From Lasiosphaeria ovina (Eukaryota > Ascomycota > Sordariomycetes > Sordariales > Lasiosphaeriaceae): a stretch of DNA of 64,000 nt. The stretch spans positions 62,001 through 126,000 of the forward strand of contig JAULSN010000014.1 of the NCBI GenBank assembly GCA_033439765.1, given 5' to 3'. Numbering within the stretch: the first letter of the stretch is position 1; every line of letters begins with the position of its first letter. Below the pieces are notes generated by a model, which was not told the DNA's origin, made no database searches, and saw only the letters and a list, made by a program, of their open reading frames with translations. The translations under genes were made by a program, and so were the position numbers. Positions 1 through 10,208 of this stretch are shown here, in pieces.

Positions 1-169
1 CTGCGCTCGGTATTCCGCGGCTTAAGGAGTCTGAGGTTATCCGATTGACCAATTCCCACCTCCCATTTTGACACGGACGTAAACTGACCAATCCCCATTC
101 GAGAAACATTCGGCACCCTCACGGTAAAAGAGAAGAGACAGCCTCTCTACGGTGGCTCCGTTCAGCTGA

Positions 170-440
170 ATAAGGTAGCGGACCTGACGATTCAGCTAGC
201 CAAATTCAACATGGAAAAGAAGGCTGATGGGCATAACGGGAGCTGTTCAAGAAGGTCGCAAAAGGCTTCAGCCGGATTACTTCAATACGAAGTCGCTACA
301 TTGCGGGCGTAGTTGGAGCTGCAAGGAATAAAAAGAAGAAGGAAGGCTGTTACCGCGGACCCGAATAAACGCTTTGTTGATATTACGAAGAGTAGAGATT
401 AGGCAGGCGCAGATTGAGGCCGGGGCTACTCAGGAAGCCT
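170..440 (+). pseudogene. C-terminal remnant of a pogo/Fot1-like DDE transposase
   Basis: A translated stretch contains a leucine/alanine-rich segment followed by KRRRKAVTADPNKRFVDI and then a QAQIEAG-like tail. This resembles the basic C-terminal end (…KRKR.…DPN.RF…I..) of fungal pogo-type DDE transposases. The reading frame is broken by stops and shifts, and the catalytic domain would lie to the left of the window edge, so only the last ~90 residues are represented. It is non-functional as seen. The assignment is from memory of the family's C-terminal consensus and is moderate; a different basic coiled-coil protein is possible. Confidence 0.45.
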
Positions 441-971
441 GTCGACGAAATAAGGTCCTGTATTGTTTGCGAATAGCTTCATTGAACGGTGTTGACTGTC
501 CCTGGCTTACACGGGCGAAAAAGCGCCACCGGCATGTTCCGCTGCCAGGGTGTTCCGCTTTTGGCCTGGTTGACTTGGCGCGCATTGGGCATATAGGTGG
601 GGAAACCGCCTTCCTTTTCCAACGAAAAAAGCTACAGTGGTTCAGTCGAGCGGTCATGGCTCTGGCACCCAAAAAGTCGAAAAGCTAATTTGGTTCCAGA
701 AACTCGGAAAATTGTACAACACCACACTCGTGTTCGAGTCCCGTCGATGGCTTGGACCGCAGTTGTAACAAAATTGCCTTCGATTATCGCACTGAAATTT
801 AGCGTAGCGCCAGATACCCAGAGATACCCAGAGATACCCTTGAGATTTACAGTTCTTGGTTACAGTTCCTTGGAACCCCCAGTTGGGGAGAGAAAATCGA
901 CGCAAAAAAAACAAAAGTGAGTAAAGATTTCCGACCCTCGACCCGACCAACTGAGCTTTCTTTTTTTTGGG

Positions 972-1227
972 GTTTTTCCCTTCCTTGGACAACACATGCC
1001 CTGCTGATGAGAAGCGGGTATGTATACAGGAAACAAAACACTACAACCCAACGAGTTCTTCACCAAATTGAGCGTACTCTTTTGCATTAGGAAGCCCTGA
1101 GTTTTTCCCTTCCTTAGACAACACATGCCCTGCTGATGAGAAGCGGGTATACAGGAAACAAAACACTACAACCCAACGAGTTCTTCACCAAATTGAGCGT
1201 GCTCTTTTGCATTAGGAAGCCCTGAGT
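972..1227. repeat. Two direct copies of a ~130 bp unit
   Basis: The block beginning TTTTTCCCTTCCTT and ending AGGAAGCCCTGAG occurs at 972-1101 and again at 1102-1227, differing by a few substitutions and a 4 bp indel. Between 440 and 972 I see no credible gene, only a short microrepeat (AGATACCC x3 near 820). Confidence 0.85.
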
Positions 1228-1235
1228 GCCTAACA

Positions 1236-1574
1236 TGGGAACCCTGTCCGTTACCCCGTCAAGGCAGGGACTGAAGCATGCTGAGACAGAGTTCTTGGGC
1301 GACATGGCATCTGCCATCATAACTCAGCTGGAAATGGCCAGATGCAACGAGGGCCACGGGCGCAGCGAGAAGATGGTCAAAGGCCTATGAAGGATAGAAG
1401 GCAGGACCGACGTGGACGACTGGTGGCTCGAGCTTGGAAGCAACAAGCCACGACGAGACCATAAGCCGACTGCGAAGTTGAATTGTCAATTCTGTCGATG
1501 CGCTCAGACGTCCAAGAAAGCCCCATATCAAAAAGGCTCAAGGACATGTTTTGCCGTGCTAGCCACATGATGCA
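1236..1574 (+). pseudogene. Unrecognised coding-like segment preceding the exon-intron array
   Basis: One plus-strand frame reads about 100 residues of ordinary composition, including a Cys-containing stretch (NCQFCRCAQTSKK), interrupted by a single stop near 1388. It runs into the first of the repeated exon-like units at 1575 across a good 3' splice site (…GATGCAG). It may be the 5' part of the gene whose later exon was duplicated. I do not recognise the family. Confidence 0.3.
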
Positions 1575-3312
1575 GGAATCTACCGAGGTTGATGGGGCAA
1601 TCTTTCTAGATGCAAGCTTCAGTACCGTTGGTGGACTGAGCTGACAGGTGAGCCACCAAGAAATTTGGGGTTTTTGAACTAATCATCTAACTAAACCAAG
1701 GGTCTATTATATCCATATGATGCAGGAATCTATCGAGGTTGATGGGGCAATCTTTCTAGATGCAAGCTTCAGTACCGTTCGTTGGTGGACTGACCTGACA
1801 GGTGAGCCACCAAGAAATTTGGGGTTTTTGAACTAATCATCTAACTAAACCAAGGGTCTGTTGTATCCACACCATACAGGAATCTATCGAGGTTGATGGG
1901 GCAATCTTTCTAGATGCAAGCTTCAGTACCGTTCGTTGGTGGACTGACAGGTGAGCCACCAAGAAATTGAACCCAAAACTGATCATCTAACTAAACCAAG
2001 GGTCTGTTGTATCCACATCATACAGGAATCTATCGAGGTTGATGGGGCAATCTTTCTAGATGCAAGCTTCAGTACCCGAAAAAACAAGGAAAAAAGAAAC
2101 ACCCCCTCTCGTCGTATTTTGGTGCCGGATTGTTAGGCTCGGGCTGCCTTTCTTCTTGCCGCGGCAGCAGCTACTCCAGCTCCGGCTCATCCTCCCTCCC
2201 CTGGCGACGCCCGTCGGCCAGCTCTCTGAGCTGCTGGAGCTCGACATCGCGCTCGTCCAGCTGGTCCTGGAGCCGCGATCTGTCGGCGAGGGCATCGGCG
2301 AGGGCATCGGCCAGCCGCGCGCATAGAGCGTCGTACCGCACGGCCAGGTCCCGTCGCTCGCTCTGCGCTTGCGCCTCGTCCTGCTTGGCCCGCAACAGCT
2401 CGCCCTTGATCTCCTTGGTCATGGCCCGCTTGGTCATGTTGTTGACCTTTTCGGTCAGGTTGTTGACCTTTTTGGTCAGGGCCGCGTTATCCTTCGCCAG
2501 CTTCTTGTTGTCCGAGGCGAACTGGTCTCTGGCGCGCACCAGCTTCTCTTTCTCCGCCTTGGAAACGGCGAGCCTTCTTTCCGCCAGGCGCTGCGAGTTT
2601 CGTTGGGCCGTAGTGATGTTGGTCCTAGTCAGTGTTGCCTTCCAGGTGGCCTTGTCGTGGGCATGTTGGCGGATAGCCTTGCGTCTGCCTTCCTCGGCCT
2701 GGTATTGCTGCTCCTTGGCTTGGAGCGCTTGTTGCTCCGCCTTGCGTCTGCCTTCCTCGGCCTGGTATTGCTGCTCCTTGGCTTGGAGCGCTTGTTGCTC
2801 CGCCTTGCGTCTGCCTTCCTCGGCCTGGTATTGCTGCTCCTTGGCTTGGAGCGCTTGTTGCTCCGCCTGGTGCTTTTGCTCGGCGAGGAGCTGGTTCTCT
2901 GACCGGAGCTGCCAAATCTCTTCAATGTGTGGCATCATGGCGGCCTCGGCTTGCTGGCTCTCAGCCTGCAGGATATAGGGATGCTTTTCACCCTCGAATT
3001 GAACTTTCTGGTCCGACAGTCGACGCTCGTACTGGGCTTTCTCGGCGGCCAACTCTTGCTTGTGCTGCTCCTTTTCGTTCGTTGGTGGACTGATAGGTGA
3101 GCCACTGAGAAATTTGGGTTTTTTGAACTGATTATCTAACTAAACCAAGGGTCTATTATATCCACATTATGCAGGAATCTACCGAGGTTGATGGGGTAAT
3201 CTTTCTAGATGCAAGCTTCAGTACTGTTGGTGGACTGACCTGATAGGTGAGCCACCAAGAAATTAAACCCAAAACTGATCATCTAACTAAACCAAGGGTC
3301 TGTTGTATCCAG
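1575..3312 (+). repeat. Array of five exon-intron units (~77 bp exon + ~77 bp intron)
   Basis: An exon-like block starting GAATCTATCGAGGTTGATGG recurs at 1575, 1725, 1880, 2026 and 3175. Each complete copy is followed by an intron-like block with a consensus donor (CAG or TAG|GTGAGC), a CTAAC branch site inside ATCTAACTAAACC, and an acceptor (TACAG or TGCAG). In copy 2 the exon reads VDGAIFLDASFSTVRWW. Exon copies are about 71-77 nt because of small indels, so tandem splicing would change frame between copies. The fourth exon copy is interrupted between 2078 and 3076 by a ~1 kb insertion carrying a minus-strand ORF. Confidence 0.75.
2171..3052 (-). CDS. Glu/Gln-rich coiled-coil protein with 3 tandem 20-residue repeats
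   Basis: The minus-strand frame encodes ~290 residues of nearly uninterrupted heptad-like charged helix. Three exact copies of ALQAKEQQYQAEEGRRKAEQ (60 bp units, about 2683-2863) are followed by a second coiled-coil stretch with Lys/Glu/Gln and two short LTEKVNN-type repeats. The open frame extends upstream to 3142 without an ATG; the first ATG lies inside (AAMMPHIEEI), so an upstream exon or a shorter start is likely. No catalytic motif is visible. The whole ORF sits inside the fourth copy of an exon-like repeat and so arrived as an insertion. SMC/tropomyosin-like proteins would look similar by composition; function unknown. Confidence 0.45.
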   Translation of the reverse strand: MAAEKAQYERRLSDQKVQFEGEKHPYILQAESQQAEAAMMPHIEEIWQLRSENQLLAEQKHQAEQQALQAKEQQYQAEEGRRKAEQQALQAKEQQYQAEEGRRKAEQQALQAKEQQYQAEEGRRKAIRQHAHDKATWKATLTRTNITTAQRNSQRLAERRLAVSKAEKEKLVRARDQFASDNKKLAKDNAALTKKVNNLTEKVNNMTKRAMTKEIKGELLRAKQDEAQAQSERRDLAVRYDALCARLADALADALADRSRLQDQLDERDVELQQLRELADGRRQGREDEPELE

Positions 3313-3325
3313 GGAGAGGGAGGAG

Positions 3326-3630
3326 TGCTTGGATTTTGCGCACGAGAAAACTCTAGCCTGCATGGGGATGGAGTTCGAAATTGGCTCTACTTACCGAGGG
3401 ATTTCTCCAGGCTCTTCCCTTGAGGGTTCAAGGGCTTGGATTTTGCGCAGGAGAAAACTCTAGCCTGCATGGGGATGGAGTTCGAAATTGGCTCAATTTC
3501 TCCAGGCTCTTCCCTTGAGGGTTCAGGGGCTTGGATTTTGCGCAGGAGAAAACTCTAGCCTGCATGGGGATGGAGCTTCGAAATTGGCTCAATTTCTCCA
3601 GGCTCTTCCCTTGAGGGTTCAAGGGCACAT
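3326..3630. repeat. ~98 bp unit, three copies
   Basis: The block GGCTTGGATTTTGCGCAGGA…GGGTTCA recurs three times with spacings of about 98-100 bp. The first copy carries a short insertion. No gene is supported here. Confidence 0.8.
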
Positions 3631-3829
3631 ATTCAGCCCCGGCGAGCGCCACCGAGCCATGTTCAGCACGAAAGACGCCAAACTCGGGCCAGAAGACCAA
3701 GTAAAGGCCGAACACAGGGCTCCCAAGAAGCGAAAACGACATGCCAACGAGGGTTCCGGGCAAACAGAAGTAGATGCCCTTCTCACTAGGAATAGTGGGG
3801 GCAGTATTGCCTTCGTTCCTCTATGGGAT

Positions 3830-5232
3830 TCTCCCAGGGAAACATGGTTTACTGGAAGCTCTCCCAGGGAAACATGGTTTGCCGGCTCTCCCAGGGAAAC
3901 ATGGTTTACCAGAAGCTCTCCCAGGGAAACATGGTTTGCCGGCTCTCCCAGGGAAACATGGTTTACCAGAAGCTCTCCCAGGGAAACATGGTTTACCAGA
4001 AGCTCTCCCAGGGAAACATGGTTTACTAGCTCTCCTAGGGAAACATGCTCTCCTAGGGAAATATGGTTTACCAGAAGCTCTCCCAGGGAAATATGGTTTA
4101 CCAGAAGCTCTCCCAGGGAAACATGCTCTCCCAGGGAAATATGGTTTACCAGAAGCTCTCCCAGGGAAACATGGTTTACCAGAAGCTCTCCCAGGGAAAC
4201 ATGGTTTACCAGAAGCTCTCCCAGGGAAATATGGTTTACTAGCTCTCCCAGGGAAACATGGTTTACCAGCTCTCCCAGGGAAATATAGTTTACCAGAAGC
4301 TCTCCCAGGGAAGCTCTCCCAGGGAAATATGGTTTACCAGAAGCTCTCCCAGGGAAATATGGTTTACTAGCTCTCCCAGGGAAACATGGTTTACCAGCTC
4401 TCCCAGGGAAATATAGTTTACCAGAAGCTCTCCCAGGGAAGCTCTCCCAGGGAAATATGGTTTACCAGAAGCTCTCCCAGGGAAATATGGTTTACCAGCT
4501 CTCCCAGGGAAACATGGTTTACTAGAAGCTCTTCCAGGGAAATATGGTTTACCAGAAGCTCTCCCAGGGAAGCTCTCCCAGTGAAACATGGTTTACTAGC
4601 TCTCCCAGGGAAACATGGTTTACCAGCTCTCCCAGGGAAACATGGTTTACCAGAAGCTCTCCCAGGGAAACATGGTTTACCGGAAGCTCTTCTTCGAATG
4701 CTTTAGTGGGGGCAGTATTGCCTTCGTTCCTCTATGGGATTCTCCCAGGGAAATATGGTTTACCAGAAGCTCTCCCAGGGAAACATGGTTTACCGGAAGC
4801 TCTCCCAGGGAAACATGGTTTACCGGAAGCTCTTCTTCGAATGCTTTAGTGGGGGCAGTATTGCCTTCGTTCCTCTATGGGATTCTCCCAGGGAAATATG
4901 GTTTACCAGAAGCTCTCCCAGGGAAACATGGTTTACCGGAAGCTCTCCCAGGGAAATATGGTTTACCGGAAGCTCTCCCAGGGAACTCCCAGGGAAACAT
5001 GGTTTACTGGAAGCTCTCCCAGGGAACTCCCAGGGAAACATGGTTTACCTTCCGGCTTTCCCAGGGAACTCCCAGGGAAACATGGTTTACCTTCCGGCTT
5101 TCCCAGGGAACTCCCAGGGAAACATGGTTTACCTTCCGGCTTTCCCAGGGAACTCCCAGGGAAACATGGTTTACCTTCCGGCTTTCCCAGGGAACTCCCA
5201 GGGAAACATGGTTTACCTTCCGGCTTTCCCTG
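3830..5232. repeat. Large minisatellite of 27-30 bp and 42 bp units
   Basis: About 1.4 kb is built from the unit CTCCCAGGGAAACATGGTTT with variable linkers (ACCAGAAG, ACCAG, ACTGGAAG, ACCGGAAG). Higher-order copies of a 'GGGGGCAGTATTGCCTTC' spacer lie at 3799, 4707 and 4850. From ~4980 the array switches to five 42 bp units containing GGGAACTCCCAGGG. All three plus frames stay open over long stretches simply because the units are close to multiples of three; I see no evidence that these are genes. Confidence 0.95.
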
Positions 5233-5405
5233 GGAGAAAAAAGTGCGCGTGCTCACCCGCACCGAACATGTGCACTATCTCGCCGCCGGGAATAGCACCA
5301 TGGCAGAAGTTGCCCGGCTAGATGTGGTGAGTGCAGATGGAGCCAAATCCGACTTTATCTCGTCCATCAGTCACGAGCTTCGTTCCCCCCTACACGGTAT
5401 AGACC
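5233..5405 (+). pseudogene. Fragment of a hybrid histidine kinase (H-box/HisKA region)
   Basis: In one plus frame the sequence after the minisatellite reads …HYLAAGNSTMAEVARLDVV… and then KSDFISSISHELRSPLHGI. The latter is the phospho-accepting H-box of the fungal hybrid histidine-kinase family (motif SHELRSPLHG; the phosphorylated residue is the His of SHE). Only ~55 residues are present: no sensor domain upstream, no HATPase or receiver domain downstream, and the homology ends at 5402 before unrelated sequence. The fragment is in frame with the preceding repeat ORF, which looks accidental. A captured or leftover gene fragment is the best reading. Confidence 0.75.
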
Positions 5406-5529
5406 CACTCACTCCCGACGGCCAGGTTAAGAGGACCCCCGCCCGCTTACCAGGAGCCAACTTTTTTCTTCTTTCTTTCTACAAGATTCGTAGTGCCACG
5501 ACGACCCGTTGCCTGGTCTCAAGTCTATT

Positions 5530-6088
5530 GCATTACCACCACCACCACCGATTGGAAGACTCGGCGGCCCAGGCTTGATTCCCGTGTCCTTTGTCGAGAT
5601 CCGAGACATATCACCACCACCACCACCACCACCACCTGTTGCAAAGCCGATTGGAAGACTCGGCGGCCCAGGCTTGATTCCCGTGTCCTTTGTCGAGATC
5701 CGAGACATATCAGCACCACCACCACCTGTTGCAAAGCCGATTGGAAGACTCGGCGGCCCAGGCTTGATTCCCGTGTCCTTTGTCGAGATCCGAGACATAT
5801 CAGCACCACCACCACCTGTTGCAAAGCCGATTGGAAGACTCGGCGGCCCAGGCTTGATTCCCGTGTCCTTTGTCGAGATCCGAGACATATCACCACCACC
5901 ACCACTACCACTACCACCACCACCATCACCATCACCACCACCACCACCTGTTGCAAAGCCGATTGGAAGACTCGGCGGCCCAGGCTTGATTCCCGTGTCC
6001 TTTGTCGAGATCCGAGACATATCACCACCACCACCACTACCACCATCACCATCACCACCACCACCACTACCACCACTACTACCGAGAG
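5530..6088 (+). repeat. Five tandem copies of a Bem1-like SH3 fragment with (CCA)n linkers
   Basis: A ~90 bp unit is repeated five times (starting near 5549, 5634, 5724, 5814 and 5945), separated by CAC/CCA trinucleotide runs of variable length. In one plus frame each unit encodes VAKPIGRLGGPGLIPVSFVE followed by IRDIS. This matches the C-terminal part of the second SH3 domain of the polarity scaffold Bem1/Scd2, where IGRLGGPGLIP is nearly invariant. The first copy lacks VAK. No other part of Bem1 is present. The frame carrying this peptide is different from that of the downstream HNH gene, so the peptide is probably not expressed as part of that gene. Confidence 0.75.
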
Positions 6089-6089
6089 C

Positions 6090-6346
6090 ATGTCTTGGAG
6101 CGGTTCGCCCACGCTCAGGCCCATCGAGGTTAAGTTCGTTGGCACCAGGTCTATCGACTGGTTGCCCGTCCCCCTATCGCTGCCGGGTATTGCCGAGCTC
6201 TTGGGTGCTCCGGCTCCCGCCCTGGCTCCCGCACGAGACGTGGCATCGTTGCCCGGCATTGCCGAGCTCTTTGGTGCTTCGGCTCCCGCCCTGGCGGCAC
6301 TAGATGTGCCGAACTGCCAGGCGTATCCATATGAGTCACAGTCGCA

Positions 6347-6384
<38 letters not shown>

Positions 6385-7853
6385 AACCGCCGCGCCCTCC
6401 TCCCAAGACGGAGGAGGAGCTGAAGGAGCGGTTCACAGAGTACGTCCGCGGTGAAGTTTCGGCCATCGCATGCGAGCACGCCTCGGGCAGCGATGCCCTA
6501 GTTCAGAAGGCAAATTGCGTGAAGCTAGGCTATTGCCTGCTGGCGGTGCTACACGACCCGTCTTCAAAGCTGTTTATGTTGGACTTGGCCACTATGAAGG
6601 CCAACTTAGAAGAATCCGAGTCGTCGACGGCCTTAGTAGACTACTTTGAGTGTCTATACATTCAATATACGCCCCTGATCGAGAGCCTCTTTGACGCTTG
6701 GGCGGATACGACGGCGGCGGCGGTTGCGGTTGCGGCGGCTGACGACGAGGACGAGGAGCCACCATCCAAGCGCCAGAAACTTGGTGCGCCGGCCGCCGGT
6801 CCCGGTTCCTCCAGAGACAAGGCCGCCCAGGCCACGGTGTCGTCCAAATGGTACGACGGGCGCTGCCTCCTCTCCGGCGGCGGGCCGGCCGTGGGAGCCC
6901 ACATCGTGGACGTGACGGCTTCGGGCATGCACGCCCTGAACTTCTGGAACACGCTGCAGATATTCTGGCCCCTGGAGAAGATCACAGAGCTCGCCATCGG
7001 CGGCCAGGAGCTGCAAAACATCCTCCCCCTCCGCGTAGACGCGCGCGACTTCTGGGACCGACACAGGTTCGCGCTCCGCCCCATTGCGCACCCGACAGAC
7101 CCCGAGCACAGCATGTACCTCCAGGTGGTGTGGCTCAACGACCTGGACAAGCGGGGCGGCCTCGCCAGAGGCGCCTGGGACCACGGCCGAAGGGGCACCA
7201 TTGTGGACTTCCGGCGCAGGTCCGCCGACGACGGCACGTTCCCGAACCTGGAGCACGGCGACGTGTACCAGCTGTCCACGGCCGACCCGGACGGCCGCCC
7301 GCTGCCGCACATGCGGTTCCTGGAGATGCGCTTCGCCGTGCAGAAGCTCATGGCCGGCCCGCAGGCCGAGGGCGCGCTCGCCGTCATCTTTGGCGGCGGC
7401 GAGCCACCCGCCGAGAGCGGCCGCCCGGGCCCTGCCCTTAACCACGACGACGACGACGACGACGACTTTCTGCGCAGCGACTGGAAGGTCCTCCTCGAGG
7501 CGGCTGTCGAAGCCAAGGTCATCGACAGCGATGCGGCAGACCGCTGGGCTAGGTCGATCCGGCGCGAGGCCTACGACGGGGCTATGCGACGTGCCGAGCT
7601 GTACGTGCCCGAACAAGACTTGGCTTCGTCCGACGGCGATGATGCGGCGTCGTCCGACGGACATGATGCGCCTTCGCCCGAGGCCTATCACGGAGCCAGG
7701 CGCCGTCTCAGGATGTACGTGCCCGAAGTAGACTTGGCTTCGTCCGACGGGGAGGATGAGGATGCGGATTCCTCCGAGGGAGAGGATGCGGATGCGGCTT
7801 CGTCATCAGAGGGAGAGGCGTCATCAGAGGGAGAGGATGCGGATGCGGCCTAA
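6090..7853 (+). CDS. HNH_2-like nuclease-domain protein, acidic tail
   Basis: 587 residues from the ATG at 6090 (MSWSGSPTL); the frame is open upstream through the SH3-fragment array, but that part is repeat-derived. Order: two copies of SLPGIAELxGAxAPALA, a poly-Ser tract, a helical region (res ~110-215), an acidic/NLS-like segment (DDEDEEPPSKRQK), then the HNH_2-like core at ~res 255-345: RCLLSGGGPAVGAHIVDV, FWNTLQIFWP, NILPLRVDARDFWDRHRFAL. The fungal family usually has a His in the last motif (N..L….H..WD); here that position is Arg, so nuclease activity is doubtful. The C-terminus holds repeated AYxGAxRRxxxYVPExDLAS units and acidic Ser/Asp/Glu repeats. Single exon. Likely nuclear; substrate unknown. 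Confidence 0.75.
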
Positions 7854-7897
7854 CCGGCCAGGCCTGGCTGTTATTAAGCTCTATTAGACAAGTCTAG

Positions 7898-8250
7898 AGC
7901 TCGGGGATATGCTTCTCAATGTTGTCTGTTTTCTTTTTCTAGTTCTGTTGCAATGAGAATTTGAATGCGTGTTGGCCAAGGTTTTCTCACCCGGTGGAGT
8001 TTCTGTTTCTTCAGGACACCACCGTCGATTTGTTCCAGCACGGTATTGAGCCATGTGGGAGAAGCCTTCTCGAGCTCGGGGATATGCTTCTCAATGTTGT
8101 CTGTTGTTTTCTAGTTCTAGTTCAGTTGCAATGAGAATTTGAATGCGTGTTGGCCAAGGTTTTCTCACCCGGTGGAGTTTCTGTTTCTTCAGGACACCAC
8201 CATGGATTTGTTCCAGCACGGTATTGAGCCATGTGGGAGAAGCCTTCTCG
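7898..8250. repeat. Two copies of a 175 bp unit
   Basis: AGCTCGGGGATATGCTTCTC begins copies at 7898 and 8073. The copies are nearly identical, differing in a short TTTCTTTTT stretch and a CGTCG/CATGG change. Confidence 0.9.
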
Positions 8251-8750
8251 ATACGATGCAACATGTGCTGCATGTCAGCTTGCTCAGCGAGGACGTCGTT
8301 GATTCCGTGTTCATGGGGCATGAGGAGAGTTCTGACGAATCTCTTGGGTAATGCTCCAAAATACACGCACAGCGCATGGATCAAGGTCTCCCTCCAGGCC
8401 CTGGGAAAGACATTGAGTTAACACCATTTCCTCCCAAAGGTCTGTATCGCGAGTATACTCGGAGAATGGAGCAAGGTGGCCAACTAATCCGCCCATGCCA
8501 TGGTAGATGCCGTCCTCCTCACAAACTTGCCAAAGCTTTTGTCGGGCTTCCCTCTTATCCTTGGGAGGAACCTTGGCCTCTCCACAAGGTTTGTTTCAGA
8601 AGTCCCCGGCGCCTACCAAGAAGCGAAAACTTACATGGCCTTGACTGGTTCTGCTACCAGTCAACATTCCGCCTCTCCAGCGGCATGAACATTTTCCCAA
8701 CCAAACCCAGTCCGTTTCAGTGACTGACTTGCCCAAGATAGATTCTGAAC
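8091..8750 (-). pseudogene. Unrecognised decayed coding segment
   Basis: On the minus strand two overlapping frames read like one protein broken by a shift near 8384: first a stretch with GLVGHLAPFSEYTRDTDLWE, then IHALCVYFGALPKRFVRTLL and a helical tail ending in the 175 bp duplicated block. Composition and length suggest genuine former coding sequence of about 200 residues. No motif allows a family name; a transposon or retroelement gag-like region is possible. Confidence 0.3.
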
Positions 8751-8859
8751 GACTGGACCCCAGACAGTGCAGTGAGATGGAGGGGCGCCACATTTGAGCG
8801 GCCACGGCATCTTGTCCACACCGGGCTTTCCATAATTCTCATTCTCAAAGGGAGAGTCT

Positions 8860-9180
8860 ACTCGGACCGTAGAAAACGACTTTTCCGACCGTAGAAAACG
8901 ACTTTTCCGACCGTGAGATGGAGGGGCGCCACAAAAAAGTACATTGCAATCCCCGCCAAGCCACTAGCCCAGCCAAGCCCTAACCAAGCCCTAACCCTCC
9001 CCGCCCACCAAACTTGGCCAAATCCTTACCTGCAATTCAGGGCATCGCCAAATCCACCAAAACCTTCAACCTTCAACCACAATACCGTCAATCGAGCCAC
9101 AACAACAACAAGGCGATTTTATCGCCGCGCAAGTAGGTGCGCCGCTTCATTTCCAATCTACAAGACTAACTAGCGATAGA
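8860..9180. other. No gene seen; short repeat of CGACCGTAGAAAACGACTTTT
   Basis: A ~22 bp motif is repeated about three times at 8863-8915 (last copy partial). The remainder is C/A-rich leader-like sequence preceding the transposase remnant. Confidence 0.6.
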
Positions 9181-9182
9181 AA

Positions 9183-9880
9183 ATGGCTGCGCGCGAGCCC
9201 CCGAGCCAATTCGACCATCCCTTCGCCCTGAGCGACCCTGAGGAAGCCCTTCGCCCTGAGCGACCCTGAGGAAGAAGCCGAAGTTGAGGACCGCGCACCG
9301 CAACCCAACCCCCGCCGGTCCTTTGCGAGTCGATATTTCCTGCGTACAAGATAAAATCCGACCAACAGAGGCTCATTCGCGCAAGCCATACACCAAAAAG
9401 CGAGATTGCCTGTTCAAGGCCACTGCAACAGCTTTAGCCTTGAACAACAGACTATGGACCTTGCACATCAAACAAGCTGCTCACAACCTGCCCACAACCA
9501 CACGGCCTTGAGAAAGAAGAAAAGGACATCTATATTCCCCGCCGGGCTTGGACCAAGGAAGAGAAGGAATGGAATTCGTGCGTGGCTAGCTACAACGACG
9601 GGCCGAGCGTCAGGAACCGCCATGTCAAGATTGATGTACGCAAAAAGTTCCCGGGCATCAATAAGGGACTTGCATTCTTCCAGATTTGCAGTCTCAACAG
9701 TACCAACAAGGTTTTCAGCTGTGCCTTCGGCCTGATCAATAACGAAGGTCAAGAGGGCTTTGTTGTTCAACGACTTAACCGTGTTGCCGCCGGCCATGAG
9801 CCTCTCGGGCCTCTTCCGGATCTTGTCGAGTACTCCCGGGCCCGCGGCGCGTCACGCGTGCAGCTACATGTTTGTACCAG
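9183..9880 (+). pseudogene. Mutator-like (MULE) transposase remnant
   Basis: The ATG at 9183 opens MAAREPPSQFDHPFALSDPE. A 28 bp tandem duplication (9220-9270) then shifts the frame. Further on, one frame reads KKRDCLFKATATALALNNRL…WTLHIKQAAHN, which fits the FAR1-like zinc-binding N-terminal domain of MULE transposases (CPF…W.L.I…HNH). Another frame reads FFQICSLNSTNKVFSCAFGL, resembling the first strands of the MULE DDE core. At least two frameshifts and missing DDE residues make it inactive. The family call rests on the CxF…W…HN pattern and is moderate. Confidence 0.55.
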
Positions 9881-10208
9881 AACAGAAAACAGAAAACAGA
9901 AATGGTCCCAGAATCGCGTCAAAGGTATTGTAAGATACTATACTGAGCTTGACTATCACCAACCCCCTTCCCAAACTGAAGTCAAGAGCGAGATTGGGCC
10001 GCTGCCCCTTCACAGCCGTTGCTGCCTTGGCTCTTCAGACGCCTCATCTCAGACGGCGAGGCCGTCCCTGACCAACAACATGGAGGACGAGGATTAGTGC
10101 CGGCCCTACGCTCGCCCATACGTTGTGGCCCAGTTGCACCGGGCTGCCACCAGGGAACGGAACGCTGTAGGAGACAGCTTGATGAACCCGAGGCTCTCGA
10201 GTCTGTCA

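Noticed and set aside
720..765. GTGTTCGAGTCCCGTCG resembling a tRNA T-loop
   Set aside because: The flanking 5 bp stems do not pair and no A-box, anticodon arm or acceptor can be folded.
3488..5300. Long plus-strand frames (up to ~260 codons) through the CCCAGGGAAACATGG array
   Set aside because: All three frames are open because the units are near-multiples of three; no unique sequence, start context or splice structure.
5509..6303. A single protein starting in the SH3-fragment array and running into the HNH gene region in the SH3 frame
   Set aside because: The SH3 frame differs from the HNH frame and ends soon after the array; the HNH protein has its own ATG at 6090.
8970..9000. CCCTAA-like motifs here and at 25420, 25555, 37075, 41646 and 47237 suggesting telomere proximity
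   Set aside because: Each is only one or two hexamers long and scattered; no telomeric array.
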